A DNA stretch of 63,903 nucleotides from Cysteiniphilum marinum (GCF_014857925.1 NZ_JACYVZ010000015.1:1-63903); one strand, 5' to 3'; counted from the stretch's first letter, positions 54,201 through 63,444 are shown. Program-made: numbers and translations. Notes: a model not told the origin generated them from the letters alone.

Positions 54201-54991
54201 TAATCAATATGACCTTGTAATTGTTGTTGTAATATCTTTGTTAACCTTCTTGCGGCAACCGAAGGAAGTTGATTGCACTCATTTAAAATCGCTTGAGTAT
54301 CAATAAGATCCTTAACCGTTAACGTAAAGATAGGTTTTGTCGCGGGTATTTTATACCATTTATCATTTTTTGCCAGTGTACTGGGGATACAGCTTAAATG
54401 AATAATGCGAATTGGTACTCCCGCGCGAATGGCAATTTGTGCCGCTCCTCTTTTTAATTGGATTGGCATATGAGGAATAGAACGCGTACCTTCAGGAAAC
54501 ATCAATAAGTTATTACCTGAATTTAATGTTGCCTTGATATCACTAAATGTTTGTTCAGGGTCGATATTGGGAATATACCCTGCAGTGGAGATAACGCGTC
54601 GTATAAATCGATTGTGCCATAATTGTGCTTTAACGATGTTGTCACAAAAGGGTAGCTTAGAGACGATTGAGACATAGTCAATTAAGGTGGGGTGATTGGC
54701 GATGATTAATGTGCCTTTGTCTTTTTTTAATTTGTCAAAACCAATAAAATGAAAACGAATAAGACCTAAGCCAGACATCGTCGCGGTAAAGAAACGAAAT
54801 GTTAAATAAATACAATATTGCGCAATATGTTTTTTTTTGCTTTTTTGCTGTTTTGAACGAGTTATTTTAGCAATGACTACTGCCATAGGAATAATAATAT
54901 ACCCTAATAGTAAACCACCTAAAGAGAATAATAAAAAACAAAATCCTGTGGCGATTAGGCGCCATAGGTAGTTTATTTGGTTAAACAACAT
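54200..54991 (-). CDS. Lysophospholipid acyltransferase-family protein of an aryl-polyene-type cluster
   Basis: A 263-residue LPLAT-fold (PlsC-type) acyltransferase with a hydrophobic N-terminus (about 10-40). The catalytic motif is NHPTLID and the second block is FPEGTRS. ATG 54991 is preferred over a TTG at 55009. It heads the block acyltransferase-ACP-ACP-COG4648-ligase. An internal 222-base part of this gene (54505-54726) is duplicated at 57308-57529. Confidence 0.83.
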   Translation of the reverse strand: MLFNQINYLWRLIATGFCFLLFSLGGLLLGYIIIPMAVVIAKITRSKQQKSKKKHIAQYCIYLTFRFFTATMSGLGLIRFHFIGFDKLKKDKGTLIIANHPTLIDYVSIVSKLPFCDNIVKAQLWHNRFIRRVISTAGYIPNIDPEQTFSDIKATLNSGNNLLMFPEGTRSIPHMPIQLKRGAAQIAIRAGVPIRIIHLSCIPSTLAKNDKWYKIPATKPIFTLTVKDLIDTQAILNECNQLPSVAARRLTKILQQQLQGHID

Positions 54992-55129
54992 ATGTATTGA
55001 TATGAACAATTAAGTTTAGGCTATTATCAATTAAACAGCATGGTTAGTCAAAAAGACTCATCTATCGCTTAAGGTAGTACCATTAGTCTCTAAACTTCTA
55101 TATTTTATCGCTTTTTCAGGAGCGACTAA

Positions 55130-55423
55130 TTAGCTTAAATAATCTAATTGAATATGCTTAGCAAGCAGCCTTAATTTATCTTGATTAATCACACAGTAAA
55201 GCATTTGACGACTACGGTTTTGCTTTATCAATCCAACTTTTATAAGTCTTTTTATATGATGGGAAAGTGTTGAAGCAGGAATATTCAAATTCTCTTGGAT
55301 TTTTCCTACTAAAATACCTTCTTTTCCATATTTGACGGAGCACTTAATTATTTGAAGACGGATACTATGCCCAAGTTCAGCAAATATTTCAGCAGCTTCT
55401 TCATGCGTGATTTTATTATTCAT
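55130..55423 (-). CDS. ArsR-family transcriptional regulator
   Basis: A 97-residue winged helix-turn-helix protein. AAEIFAELGHSIRLQIIKCSVKYGKEGI is the ArsR/SmtB start, and IPASTLSHHIKRLIKVGLIKQNR is the recognition helix and wing. The cysteine pattern of metal-sensing ArsR proteins (CxC) is absent, so the signal is unknown. It lies downstream of an MFS gene on the same strand, separated by an IS remnant, and could control that transporter through the palindrome at 57239. Confidence 0.8.
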   Translation of the reverse strand: MNNKITHEEAAEIFAELGHSIRLQIIKCSVKYGKEGILVGKIQENLNIPASTLSHHIKRLIKVGLIKQNRSRQMLYCVINQDKLRLLAKHIQLDYLS

Positions 55424-55426
55424 CTC

Positions 55427-55708
55427 TTATTTCCGGTTAGGCTCATTATCTGCGTTGTGATAATTATAATTATTGCACAGTTGTTCTTTACAAGGGATGT
55501 TTTCTAGCAACGAGCAAGTTAATGCTTTTCCTCGCTTCTTTGCATTATGAATAAACTCAAAAAATGCCAGATACTTTGGTAGTTTTTCCTGAGAAATCCC
55601 TCGATGTGGTCTCAACTATGATCTCAGTAGAGACCGACAATCCTCTTGAATGTTAACATGAACTTCATGAAACCCATCAGCATCCTCATTGCGTTCATTT
55701 ACCCTCAT
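55427..55708 (-). pseudogene. IS1595-family transposase remnant (C-terminal part)
   Basis: The translation RNEDADGFHEVHVNIQED, then SLLRS, then LRPHRGISQEKLPKYLAFFEFIHNAKKRGKAL is the C-terminal part of IS1595/ISXO2-type transposases. Between SLLRS and LRPHR an in-frame TAG replaces the expected tryptophan codon TGG. The N-terminal two thirds are missing. It separates the MFS gene from arsR and is not functional. Confidence 0.75.
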
Positions 55709-55818
55709 GTAACCCTAACCCGCGATGCTATGTCTTCGATTACATAGAGCCTTTGGGTTAAATATTTTCTATGTAATCAAGCTAACTCAAATAAGCAACA
55801 AAAGTTATATTTTTAAGG

Positions 55819-57201
55819 TTATTGTATTTTTTTGCGCTGTATTTTTAACAAAGCAATTGCCAAGATGCCTCCAAGAATCGATAGTACAATATTTAGTTTG
55901 AGAACATTTTGAAAACCAATATTATGATTTATTGATGCTGAATATACAATTGTTGCAATCGCTATACCAAAAGTAGCTGAGATATAAATAGCGGTACTAA
56001 TAATTCCAGAGCCATCTGCCACCTTATCTTTCTCGATAGCTCCAAGACCAACAGCTGGTGCTAATGTTGAAGTAATACTAAAGCTTGCGCCAAGTAAAAT
56101 TAGACCGAGGGATATGCCATAAAATTCAATGCTTTGGACCCCTAAAATAAGAACTAAAGATCCAATCAACTGAATAATAAAGCCAAGCAAAAAAACTTTT
56201 TTACTTGAGATGATATTTAGTAATTTAGGAGTATAAAAGGATGCCAAGAACAAGGTGAATGTTACAAATAACAAAATACTTCCAGCCTCAAAAGAGCTAT
56301 AGTGTAAATTATTCTGGCTATAAATGTTAAAGAAATAAATTAAATCTTCCATGATGAAGAAACTAATAAAGTAACACAATACTGAAAATAAAAAAGTTAA
56401 ATTAGAAAATATTTTGAAATCTATGATCGGGCTCTTAGTAGATTTTTTCTCAAAAACTACAAAGATTATAAGTAGTACTAAACTAAACACTAATAATACA
56501 ATTGAATAGTAGCTTGACCAACCATAACCCTCTCCATACATAAGCAACCAAGTTAATGGTACTAAGAAAAAAGTAAACAGGATCACTCCTATAAAATCAA
56601 ACCCTTTCAAAGACTTAACAGCTATGACTTTAGTTTTATCTATACTAATATTGCTTGTTGCAAATATAATAATACCTACCACAGCAATAAAGTAAAAAAT
56701 TAGTTGCCAGCCCATTAAATCTGAAAAAAATCCACCTATCACAGGACCAACCCCCATGCTTAAACCCATAGAGGCTGACCAAACTGCAATGGCTTTGGCA
56801 TGTTTGTTCTCTGGAAGAGTTTGTTTTAGCATCGCCAATGAAGTTGGAATAATTAATGCTGCTGAAACTCCTTGCAAACACCTCATGATAACAATTAGAC
56901 TGAAAGAATTGGTTAGAGCAATGATAATAGAAGATAGTATTAGCAGCATAAGCCCTAAATTAAACAATTTTGTCCTTTTATAAATGTCTCCCAATCTAGA
57001 AACCGGAATAATTAAAAGCGCAGATATCATCGTATATCCATTAATCAACCACTCTAAAGAACTCAATGAAACTCTAAATTGATGCTCTACTTTAGGCAAT
57101 ACTGCCATTAAAGATGTCGTTGAAAATGCCATAATGAATGCAGCTAACGCCATAGACATGATAAAGAGCAAATGCTTCGACTCGTTATGCTTTTCGTTCA
57201 T
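55819..57201 (-). CDS. MFS multidrug efflux transporter (DHA2-like, 14 helices)
   Basis: A 460-residue inner-membrane transporter. The motif A region SRLGDIYKRTKLF and the motif C-like GLSMGVGPVIGGFFSD in helix 5 mark a drug:H+ antiporter, and about 14 hydrophobic segments are present. The gene seems intact. It is more A/T-rich than the core genes and sits among remnants of mobile elements, suggesting transfer. Upstream lies a 16-base palindrome. Confidence 0.82.
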   Translation of the reverse strand: MNEKHNESKHLLFIMSMALAAFIMAFSTTSLMAVLPKVEHQFRVSLSSLEWLINGYTMISALLIIPVSRLGDIYKRTKLFNLGLMLLILSSIIIALTNSFSLIVIMRCLQGVSAALIIPTSLAMLKQTLPENKHAKAIAVWSASMGLSMGVGPVIGGFFSDLMGWQLIFYFIAVVGIIIFATSNISIDKTKVIAVKSLKGFDFIGVILFTFFLVPLTWLLMYGEGYGWSSYYSIVLLVFSLVLLIIFVVFEKKSTKSPIIDFKIFSNLTFLFSVLCYFISFFIMEDLIYFFNIYSQNNLHYSSFEAGSILLFVTFTLFLASFYTPKLLNIISSKKVFLLGFIIQLIGSLVLILGVQSIEFYGISLGLILLGASFSITSTLAPAVGLGAIEKDKVADGSGIISTAIYISATFGIAIATIVYSASINHNIGFQNVLKLNIVLSILGGILAIALLKIQRKKIQ

Positions 57202-57238
57202 TTTTCACCTCTTATAAAATTTATAAAATAATATTTCT

Positions 57239-57254
57239 ATATTTCTAGAAATAT
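57239..57254. promoter_or_regulatory. 16-base perfect palindrome upstream of the MFS gene
   Basis: ATATTTCTAGAAATAT is a perfect inverted repeat 38 bases upstream of the MFS start, flanked by A/T-rich DNA suited to a -10. ArsR-family repressors bind such short A/T palindromes, so the nearby ArsR is the first candidate. Confidence 0.45.
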
Positions 57255-57307
57255 GGATATTAAAGCGTAAGAGAATTAATGTCAAGAACAAAAGTAACCG
57301 TTCTAAG

Positions 57308-57529
57308 ATAAGTTATTACCTGAGTTTAATGTTGCTTTGATATCACTAAATGTTTGCTCAGGATCAATGTTGGGAATATAACCTGCAGTGGAGATAACGC
57401 GTCGTATAAATCGATTGTGCCATAATTGCGCTTTAACTATATTGTTACAAAAGGGTAGCTTAGAGATGATTGAGACATAGTCAATTAAGGTGGGGTGAGT
57501 GGCGATGATTAATGTGCCTTTGTCTTTTT
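57308..57529 (-). pseudogene. Duplicated internal fragment of the LPLAT acyltransferase gene
   Basis: These 222 bases match 54505-54726 of the acyltransferase gene without insertions or deletions; I count about 13 differences (about 94% identity). The fragment covers roughly residues 90-163 (after the NHPTLID block) and lacks both ends. It is cut at 57529/57530 by the left end of an insertion sequence. It is a decayed partial duplication. Confidence 0.9.
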
Positions 57530-59046
57530 GGGCGCATTCGCGATTTGTGGGTAAATCAGCTGTAGTTTAACTTGAACTGAATGTGATACTTATGTACAAA
57601 TAGCCTACCGCCTTTAAAACATAAGCAAATTACGGATGAATTTAGCTGAGCAAAACCTAGAAACGATTTAGAATGAGATATCAAATACGATAGTAGAGTT
57701 ATCTAAACTTAACACCGTTACGGAAAATAAGCTTGATAAAGATCGTATTGAGCATGCTCAAGATCTATCAAGCAAACTCTCCGATTTATATGCAGCATTA
57801 AGTCATCAAGAGAAGGTGCTCAGCGACTCATTTAAAAAAGATGAAAAAGCACAGTTAGATGCCACAGGCAAGCGTTATATCTTCAAAGACTACAGGGCGA
57901 CTAATGTGATGTATCGCAATGGTAACCGTTTTGATATTTATATGCCTTATTATCTTTTCAAAGGAACAAATAAAGGCAAAGGTACAGGCTGTAAACCAGG
58001 CTTGCAATTGCTAGGCATTCACCATGCTGTATCCAATGGTTTAAGCACCTATATTGCGATGCTTTCGGCAGCATTGAGCTCATATGATGAAGTCAAAAAG
58101 CATCTGGCTAAAATCAACATCCATTTGTCAGTGGCGTCAATTGTTAAGATCAGCAAACATATCAGTAAATTAGCACGCCTAAGTCAATCGGCAGAAAAGT
58201 ATTTATCAGGATTTAACAATACCAACACGATTGTTGTATCGATAGATGGCGGTCGCATTAGAATACGAAGTAAAAAGCGAGGTCCAAAGACAGCTAAAAA
58301 GCGTAATCGATTTAAGGGTCAGTGGCGAGAGGTTAAGCTATTTGTTATTTACGTGGTTGATGAGGAAGGTAATAAGATTAAGAAGGAGTTACCGATTATT
58401 GATGGCATCATTGGCAGTCCTCAGAGGGTGTTTAATTTACTTAAAAACTACTTAGCTGGGCTTGATTTAAACACAGTGAAGAATCTTGTTTTTGTTGCTG
58501 ACGGAGCCCCTTGGATTTGGAAGCGTATTAATCAACTTCTTGAAACGATGACATTACGATTTGACATCAAGGTATATCAGGTTCTTGACTATTATCATGC
58601 GATGGAGCATTTAAATGCTTTAGCTAAGCAGCTTTATAAAAGTAAAAGTGATCAGAGTAAGCGGGTAAAGTCGTGCAAGGAGCTTTTGCATGCCGGTAAA
58701 GTTGATGAGTTCATTACAAAAATCAAGTTGGATAGTAAGCATAAAAAAGGAAAGCTGGTCAAGTCAGAGAAAGGCCACTTTATCAATAACGCAGATCGTT
58801 TAATCTATAAAACATGCAAAGACTATGGTTTGCCTCAAGGTAGTGGCGCTATTGAGAGCGGCGTCAGAAGGGTTGTTAATCTCAAAATGAAAGGCAACTC
58901 CATTTATTGGAAAGAGGACAGCGCTAATGATATGTTATTCATACGGTCTTTTTACAAGGCTGGGCGATGGGAGGATATTGAAAGAATGGCTTATGCAGGC
59001 GGATTAGCAATGGCTTCATAATTACCCACGAATCGCGAATGCGCCC
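57530..59046 (+). mobile_element. Insertion sequence, ISKra4/ISLre2-like, 1517 bp
   Basis: Terminal inverted repeats of about 25 bases (left 57530-57554, GGGCGCATTCGCGATT...; right 59022-59046, its near-perfect complement) bound one transposase frame. I see no target-site duplication at the outer edges (left ...TCTTTTT, right TCAGAAAA). Family name is tentative, based on the transposase pattern. Confidence 0.85.
57636..59021 (+). pseudogene. ISKra4-like transposase with an amber codon near the start
   Basis: From ATG 57636 the frame reads MNLAEQNLETI, then TAG (57669-57671), then continues open to 59021, 461 codons in total. The part after the stop matches DDE-type transposases: VVSIDGGRIRIR, LVFVADGAPWIW, VLDYYHAMEHL, and GSGAIESGVRRVVNLKMK. 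A later in-frame GTG at 57816 would give a 401-residue product lacking the N-terminus. It is probably inactive unless translation restarts. Confidence 0.75.
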
Positions 59047-59151
59047 TCAGAAAACCAGATGCTTCCAATCTTCATATAACTTACTGTTGCAAATGCCGCA
59101 CCAAATCCAATTAATCCTCGTGCAAAACAAGCTACTAAGTAAATTTTTGCA
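59047..59151 (-). pseudogene. Fragment of an MFS transporter gene
   Basis: The reverse strand encodes KIYLVACFARGLIGFGAAFA and VSYMKIGSIWF, a typical helix 4 to loop segment of major facilitator proteins. The 105-base piece is bounded on the left by the ISKra4-like element and on the right by the ISAs1 element. It is a leftover of a gene destroyed by insertions. Confidence 0.55.
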
Positions 59152-59178
59152 CTATAAAATATATAGGCCCCTATTGTA

Positions 59179-60013
59179 CAGGGCAATCGCATTTAAAAGT
59201 TATTGATTTTTGGTGAATTTTATGGAAGATTCTGAAAATAAAGTCCGACAATGACAGAAAACACAGTAACTTCATCAATTTTCACACACTTTGAGTCTGT
59301 AAAAGATCCGAGAGTTAATAGATGCAAGAAACATAAGCTGATAGATATTTTATTTATGACTTTAAGTGCTGTTATTTGCGGCGCGGATAATTGGGTGGCA
59401 ATAGAGGCATTTTGTAAAGCAAAGAAAGATTGGTTAACAGATGTGCTTAAACTAAAGAATGGTATTCCCTCGCATGATACATTCGTTAATGTATTTGCCA
59501 TGCTTGATACAGCGCAATTTAGCGAGTCTTTTACTCATTAGACGGTGGGCATGGGAGGATAGAGCATCGTTTAACGATGTCGACAAGTGATATTGATTGG
59601 TTGCAAGAGCATCATAATTGGCCATATTTAAAAAGCATCACAGCGGTGACCTCGAAAAGAGAAGTTAAGGATAGTGAAGCTGAGTCAGGTTATAAAGAAA
59701 GTCTGGAAACACGCTATTTTATTAGCTCAGTAAGCTCATATAAGGTTGAGAAGATATCGACTGCAATTAGGGCGCACTGGGGCATTGAGAACCAATTACA
59801 CTGGTCATTAGATATGTCATTTGATGAAGACCATTCGCGAGCCAGAGTTGGTAATAGTGCTGCCAACTTGAGTACCATTAGGCATGTTGCATTAAATTTA
59901 ATAAACAAAGAGAAGACAGCTAAAGTTGGCGTTAAAACTAAACGCTTAAAAGCTGGATGGGATGAACAGTATTTACGAAAAATCATTCAGGGGATTTAAA
60001 TGCGATTGCCCTG
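59179..60013 (+). mobile_element. ISAs1-family insertion sequence, internally deleted
   Basis: Perfect 19-base terminal inverted repeats CAGGGCAATCGCATTTAAA occur at 59179-59197 and, reversed, at 59995-60013. The element spans 835 bases, whereas ISAs1 elements are usually about 1.2-1.3 kb. It interrupts the 3' part of a Tn3-type transposase gene on its right. Confidence 0.85.
59251..59999 (+). pseudogene. ISAs1-family transposase with internal deletion
   Basis: The first part (59251-59541) reads FTHFESVKDPRVNRCKKHKL and NGIPSHDTFVNVFAMLD, the ISAs1 N-terminus. The second part (59577-59999) reads RYFISS, IRAHWGIENQLHW and VGNSAANLSTIRHVALNLI, the C-terminus. Roughly 120-150 central residues are missing and the frames are separated by a stop at 59539-59541. 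Both parts remain recognisable, so the deletion is recent. Confidence 0.85.
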
Positions 60014-60833
60014 CTCGAGAGGGTTTATATTGATCTGCTAAATTTGCATAGTAGACAATGCAGTTATGTGCAATTCCTAGAGTTGGTAGAAATTTTTTAG
60101 TGAAGGTGTATATTGGCTCAATTTGAATAACAACATCAATCGCATCATTAAGGTGAGATAGTTTGAAGCCTTTTTGATCTGATTTTATTGCTGATAGATC
60201 AGCGATGACATCTTTTCCACCGTTGATTATAGTATCTAACTTCTTTGTTATGTTATCTGGCAGCTTTGAAATGATGTTATCGAGACGTTTAGTTTCATAA
60301 GTCAAACATTGACTAAATAAGTCTTGTAGAGTTCGATAGGTAGGCAATACTATTTTTGCATTTTTAAAATATACAAGTAGTTCAGTTAATGCATCAATTG
60401 GGTTGGCATGCGTTCTCAGTAAGAATTTTAAATGTTCAATTGCATGATCCTGATTAGCTTGTCTCCAGTATGAAAACTCAAGCATTGATAGTATTTGATC
60501 CTGCTGATGCCTTTTTGTGTCATAACCAAGCTTGCCCGATAAGTCACTCGTTGATGAACCATTTACATGCTGCATAATATAGCTAGCATCGGCTTTATGA
60601 TTATCAAATATGATATCTCTAAAAAATAATCTAGTCGCCTTAAAGTAACCTAACTGTAAAACAAATCCAACCTGAGTTTTAGTTGTTTTGTAGAGCTCAT
60701 GCATAATTGTTTTTTCATTTTCATTAAGGTCAAAAAAAGCTTCTCTGCCATCAGCTGAAAATCTAGGGATATGGTATAACTCATCAATTTGTTGTTCGTT
60801 TAATAATTGAATTCGCTGTTCATTTTTTGACAT
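60014..60833 (-). pseudogene. tnpA: Truncated Tn3-family transposase (N-terminal part)
   Basis: About 270 residues of a Tn3-type TnpA N-terminal (DUF4158) domain: LNEQQIDELYHIPRF, GFVLQLGYFKATRLFF and LSMLEFSYWRQANQDHAIE. Full-length proteins are near 980 residues. The gene is cut at 60013 by the ISAs1 element and the catalytic DDE part is not present in the window. It is divergent from tnpR as in Tn3. Confidence 0.85.
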
Positions 60834-60982
60834 TTGAAGTGTTCATAAAAAACCTCGTTAAAGCTTGCAAATCATTGTTAAACAAAATCGTTACGAATCG
60901 TAGTAAAATTTGTAAGAAATTGCTATTTACTTTATCAAAGTTAATATAAGCTAAAAATATTAAGGTTTAGTTTGCAGATAAA

Positions 60983-61243
60983 ATGAAATACGGATATGCG
61001 CGTGTCAGCACCAAAGACCAGTCTTTAGATTTACAAATGGATGCACTTAAAAAAGCTGGATGTCAAAAGATTTTCTATGAAGTAGCCAAAGGCGCCAAGG
61101 CAGATCGTCCAGAATGGTTAAAGCTGCTTAATGAAATATCAAAAGGGGATACTTTGGTTATTTGGAAATTTGATCGCATGGGACGTTCATTGCACCATCT
61201 GATTCAAGTGGTGAATGAGCTACTTGGGGTTAATTCCATATAG
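60983..61243 (+). pseudogene. tnpR: Truncated Tn3-type resolvase (serine recombinase)
   Basis: An 86-residue N-terminal part of a resolvase: KYGYARVSTKDQSLDLQMDAL with the catalytic serine, IFYEVAKGAKADRPEW and LVIWKFDRMGRSLHHL. The remainder of the catalytic domain and the DNA-binding HTH are missing after about residue 83. The 149-base gap to tnpA (60834-60982) is A/T-rich with short inverted repeats and would be the old res site. Nothing further is seen in 61244-61394. Confidence 0.85.
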
Positions 61244-61394
61244 CACTGGTTTTTCCCAGATATGATGCTTAGCCCCTATTTTATACAGGCTTTAACCATC
61301 TTTATTTCATTCAAATTCAGCAAAATATTTTTCTGCAATTTCTTTAATTTACTGAAGTTACACATTTTTGATGTTTGACTTTTAGATGTCTATT

Positions 61395-62792
61395 TTACAC
61401 GTATCTGGGCTTAATCCGCAATAGACCTTCAAAGCGGAAGTAAGTAACAAAAATCATTAATAAAGCAGCAATTGCAGATAGACACCACACATAAGATATC
61501 GTACCATCTATAGCAATATTATGTGCGGTGCTCAATTGATAAATCATGCCGCCAAGTCCAGCTGCAAAACCCCCAGTTAATGAGTCTAGTATTCCTTGAG
61601 CACTTGACGTTGATCCCTCCTTACCCGTAGGAGTATGAAGCATCGCATATGCCCTTGATGCGGCTTTTATTTGACCAAGCCAAAAACCCGCTATACCCCA
61701 AAATAAATATATGAGCTGATAAGGCCAATGCAGCATTATCTGCAATATTAACAAAAGTACTGAGAATGTTATCCCAATCGCACCTAAGGTGCCACAAAAC
61801 CGATATGACTTTTTTTGAACCAGTTTTGCTTGCAGTAAGCCTCCAATTGGCCATGTAATCGCAGCAGTTGCTAATGCAAACCCAGATAAGCTCGCGGATA
61901 AATTATAGTATTGAGTCAATAGTAAAGGGATAAATATTTCCGTTAAGTAAAAAATGAAAGTCACGAGAGAAAAACAAATTAAGGCGGAAGGGAGCCCATG
62001 TTTAGCAGAGATCATTCCTTGAGGAAGTAGGTGCTTTAAAGGATGGATAATAAATATAAAACCAAGAGAGACTAATACTATGCTAAAAATCGAACTGGAT
62101 TCATTAAAACCACACATGATAATGATTGCTGCAATAGATAATTGAAGTGCGTGCCTCAATATCCTTTGGTCTTTTAATAACATTGTTTTAACAGGTATTA
62201 TTTTTGCAGCAGGTAAAATAAAATAAGCAGTGATGATTATAAATGGCAATTGGAAAATAAAAATATATCTCCAGCCTATGGTTTCCAATATTACCCCACC
62301 AACTACAGGAGCAATAAGAGATGGTATTAACCATGCCGTATTTAAGATAGCTATTACCCTAGGTCTTAGCTGACTACTGTATATCAAGTTAACTAAGGCA
62401 TTGACGGCTGTGATAATCGCACCTGCACTGGCTCCTTGAATGCCTCGACCAATTACGAAGGCAAAATAATTTGGTGTTAATGCAGTAAATATCAAGCTGA
62501 CAAATAGTGAACCCAAGCCTAATGATAAAACAAAATGAGGACCTTTATTGTCTACTGTTTTACCAGCCCACACAATTCCTAAAAGTGATGTCAATATAAA
62601 TATACCAAAACCTAGAGTATACCAATCTCTGCCATTCAATTCCGCTGTAATCTCAGGCATGGCAATCGCTATCACCATAAAATCAAATGCATAAATAGCA
62701 TTGGCAAATATAAGACCGTATATAGGATTTCTTGTAGAAGTTGATTTGTCTATATTCTGCACTTTTCTCTCCATTAATCTTTTCAATCCCAT
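61395..62792 (-). CDS. MFS transporter (drug-efflux type, about 14 helices)
   Basis: A 465-residue inner-membrane transporter. FDFMVIAIAMPEITAEL (helix 1), WAGKTVDNKGP (motif A variant), FVIGRGIQGASAGAI (helix 4), and NTAWLIPSLIAPVVGG (motif C of antiporters) are visible. The reading frame is complete. I chose ATG 62792; ATG 62774 is an alternative. Its substrate is unknown. It is the second intact MFS gene in this accessory block. Confidence 0.8.
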   Translation of the reverse strand: MGLKRLMERKVQNIDKSTSTRNPIYGLIFANAIYAFDFMVIAIAMPEITAELNGRDWYTLGFGIFILTSLLGIVWAGKTVDNKGPHFVLSLGLGSLFVSLIFTALTPNYFAFVIGRGIQGASAGAIITAVNALVNLIYSSQLRPRVIAILNTAWLIPSLIAPVVGGVILETIGWRYIFIFQLPFIIITAYFILPAAKIIPVKTMLLKDQRILRHALQLSIAAIIIMCGFNESSSIFSIVLVSLGFIFIIHPLKHLLPQGMISAKHGLPSALICFSLVTFIFYLTEIFIPLLLTQYYNLSASLSGFALATAAITWPIGGLLQAKLVQKKSYRFCGTLGAIGITFSVLLLILQIMLHWPYQLIYLFWGIAGFWLGQIKAASRAYAMLHTPTGKEGSTSSAQGILDSLTGGFAAGLGGMIYQLSTAHNIAIDGTISYVWCLSAIAALLMIFVTYFRFEGLLRIKPRYV

Positions 62793-62808
62793 TGTCACTT
62801 AACTCTTG

Positions 62809-62934
62809 CTATTCTATTGGCCAAATTCTACTGACACCATGTCTAGTTAATAATAAGTTTTCGTATTTTTCTTGTGAGCCTTCACAGTTAACATGGCAAA
62901 GCATGCAGATCCCTTTATCAACATAGTTTTGCAT
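62809..62934 (-). CDS. Possible small cysteine-rich protein or frameshifted gene end
   Basis: A 41-residue frame contains CMLCHVNCEG, a CxxCHxxC cluster like a heme- or metal-binding site. It ends 16 bases before the MFS start on the same strand. A second frame just upstream (63032 to about 62940) encodes MFADHDRPLIGSFLKAKFQ and could be the first half of one gene joined by a frameshift near 62940. No family is recognised. This could also be chance. Confidence 0.3.
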   Translation of the reverse strand: MQNYVDKGICMLCHVNCEGSQEKYENLLLTRHGVSRIWPIE

Positions 62935-63056
62935 CTCGCGATACTAGGGTAGAACAATGCTGATGAAAATTCTACTTGGAACTTGGCTTTTAAAAAACTT
63001 CCAATTAATGGTCTATCGTGATCAGCGAACATCTGGAGCTGAGAGCAAATCATAAA

Positions 63057-63431
63057 TTATGCTAAAAGCTCATTAAGAAGCTGAAATGATTTATGAAAAT
63101 CAGCATTTGGAGCTTTGATTTTACCTGCCCCATATTGATCAAACTCTAACGACCAATGGTACGGGTAACGCTGTTTCAATTGCTGTAGCTGCTCAAAAGT
63201 TAGTGTTATATAGCCGCATTGCTTCATATAAGAAGAAAAAACTTCAAGTTCAGGTACTGTGATAGTGACAATGACAGCTCGATCACAAAGATATTTTGCA
63301 TGGTGCTGACCAATTTCTTTGTTTTTTATTTTAGCCACCTCTAAAGCCGTCTTCACAATATGAAGCGGAGTCTGCTGTGACACGATTACACTACATGTTT
63401 TAGATAACTCATTAATAGTAAGCTTATTCAT
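63057..63431 (-). CDS. Conserved-looking protein of unknown function
   Basis: A 124-residue soluble protein, unrecognised. It starts at 63431 with a perfect GGAGG site, which decides against 63455. The sequence is mixed alpha/beta with IVKTALEVAKIKNKEI and FEQLQQLKQRYPYHW segments. It begins 13 bases after the end of a PaiB-type fragment, so both could be transcribed together. Confidence 0.55.
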   Translation of the reverse strand: MNKLTINELSKTCSVIVSQQTPLHIVKTALEVAKIKNKEIGQHHAKYLCDRAVIVTITVPELEVFSSYMKQCGYITLTFEQLQQLKQRYPYHWSLEFDQYGAGKIKAPNADFHKSFQLLNELLA

Positions 63432-63444
63432 GTTACCTCCTATG

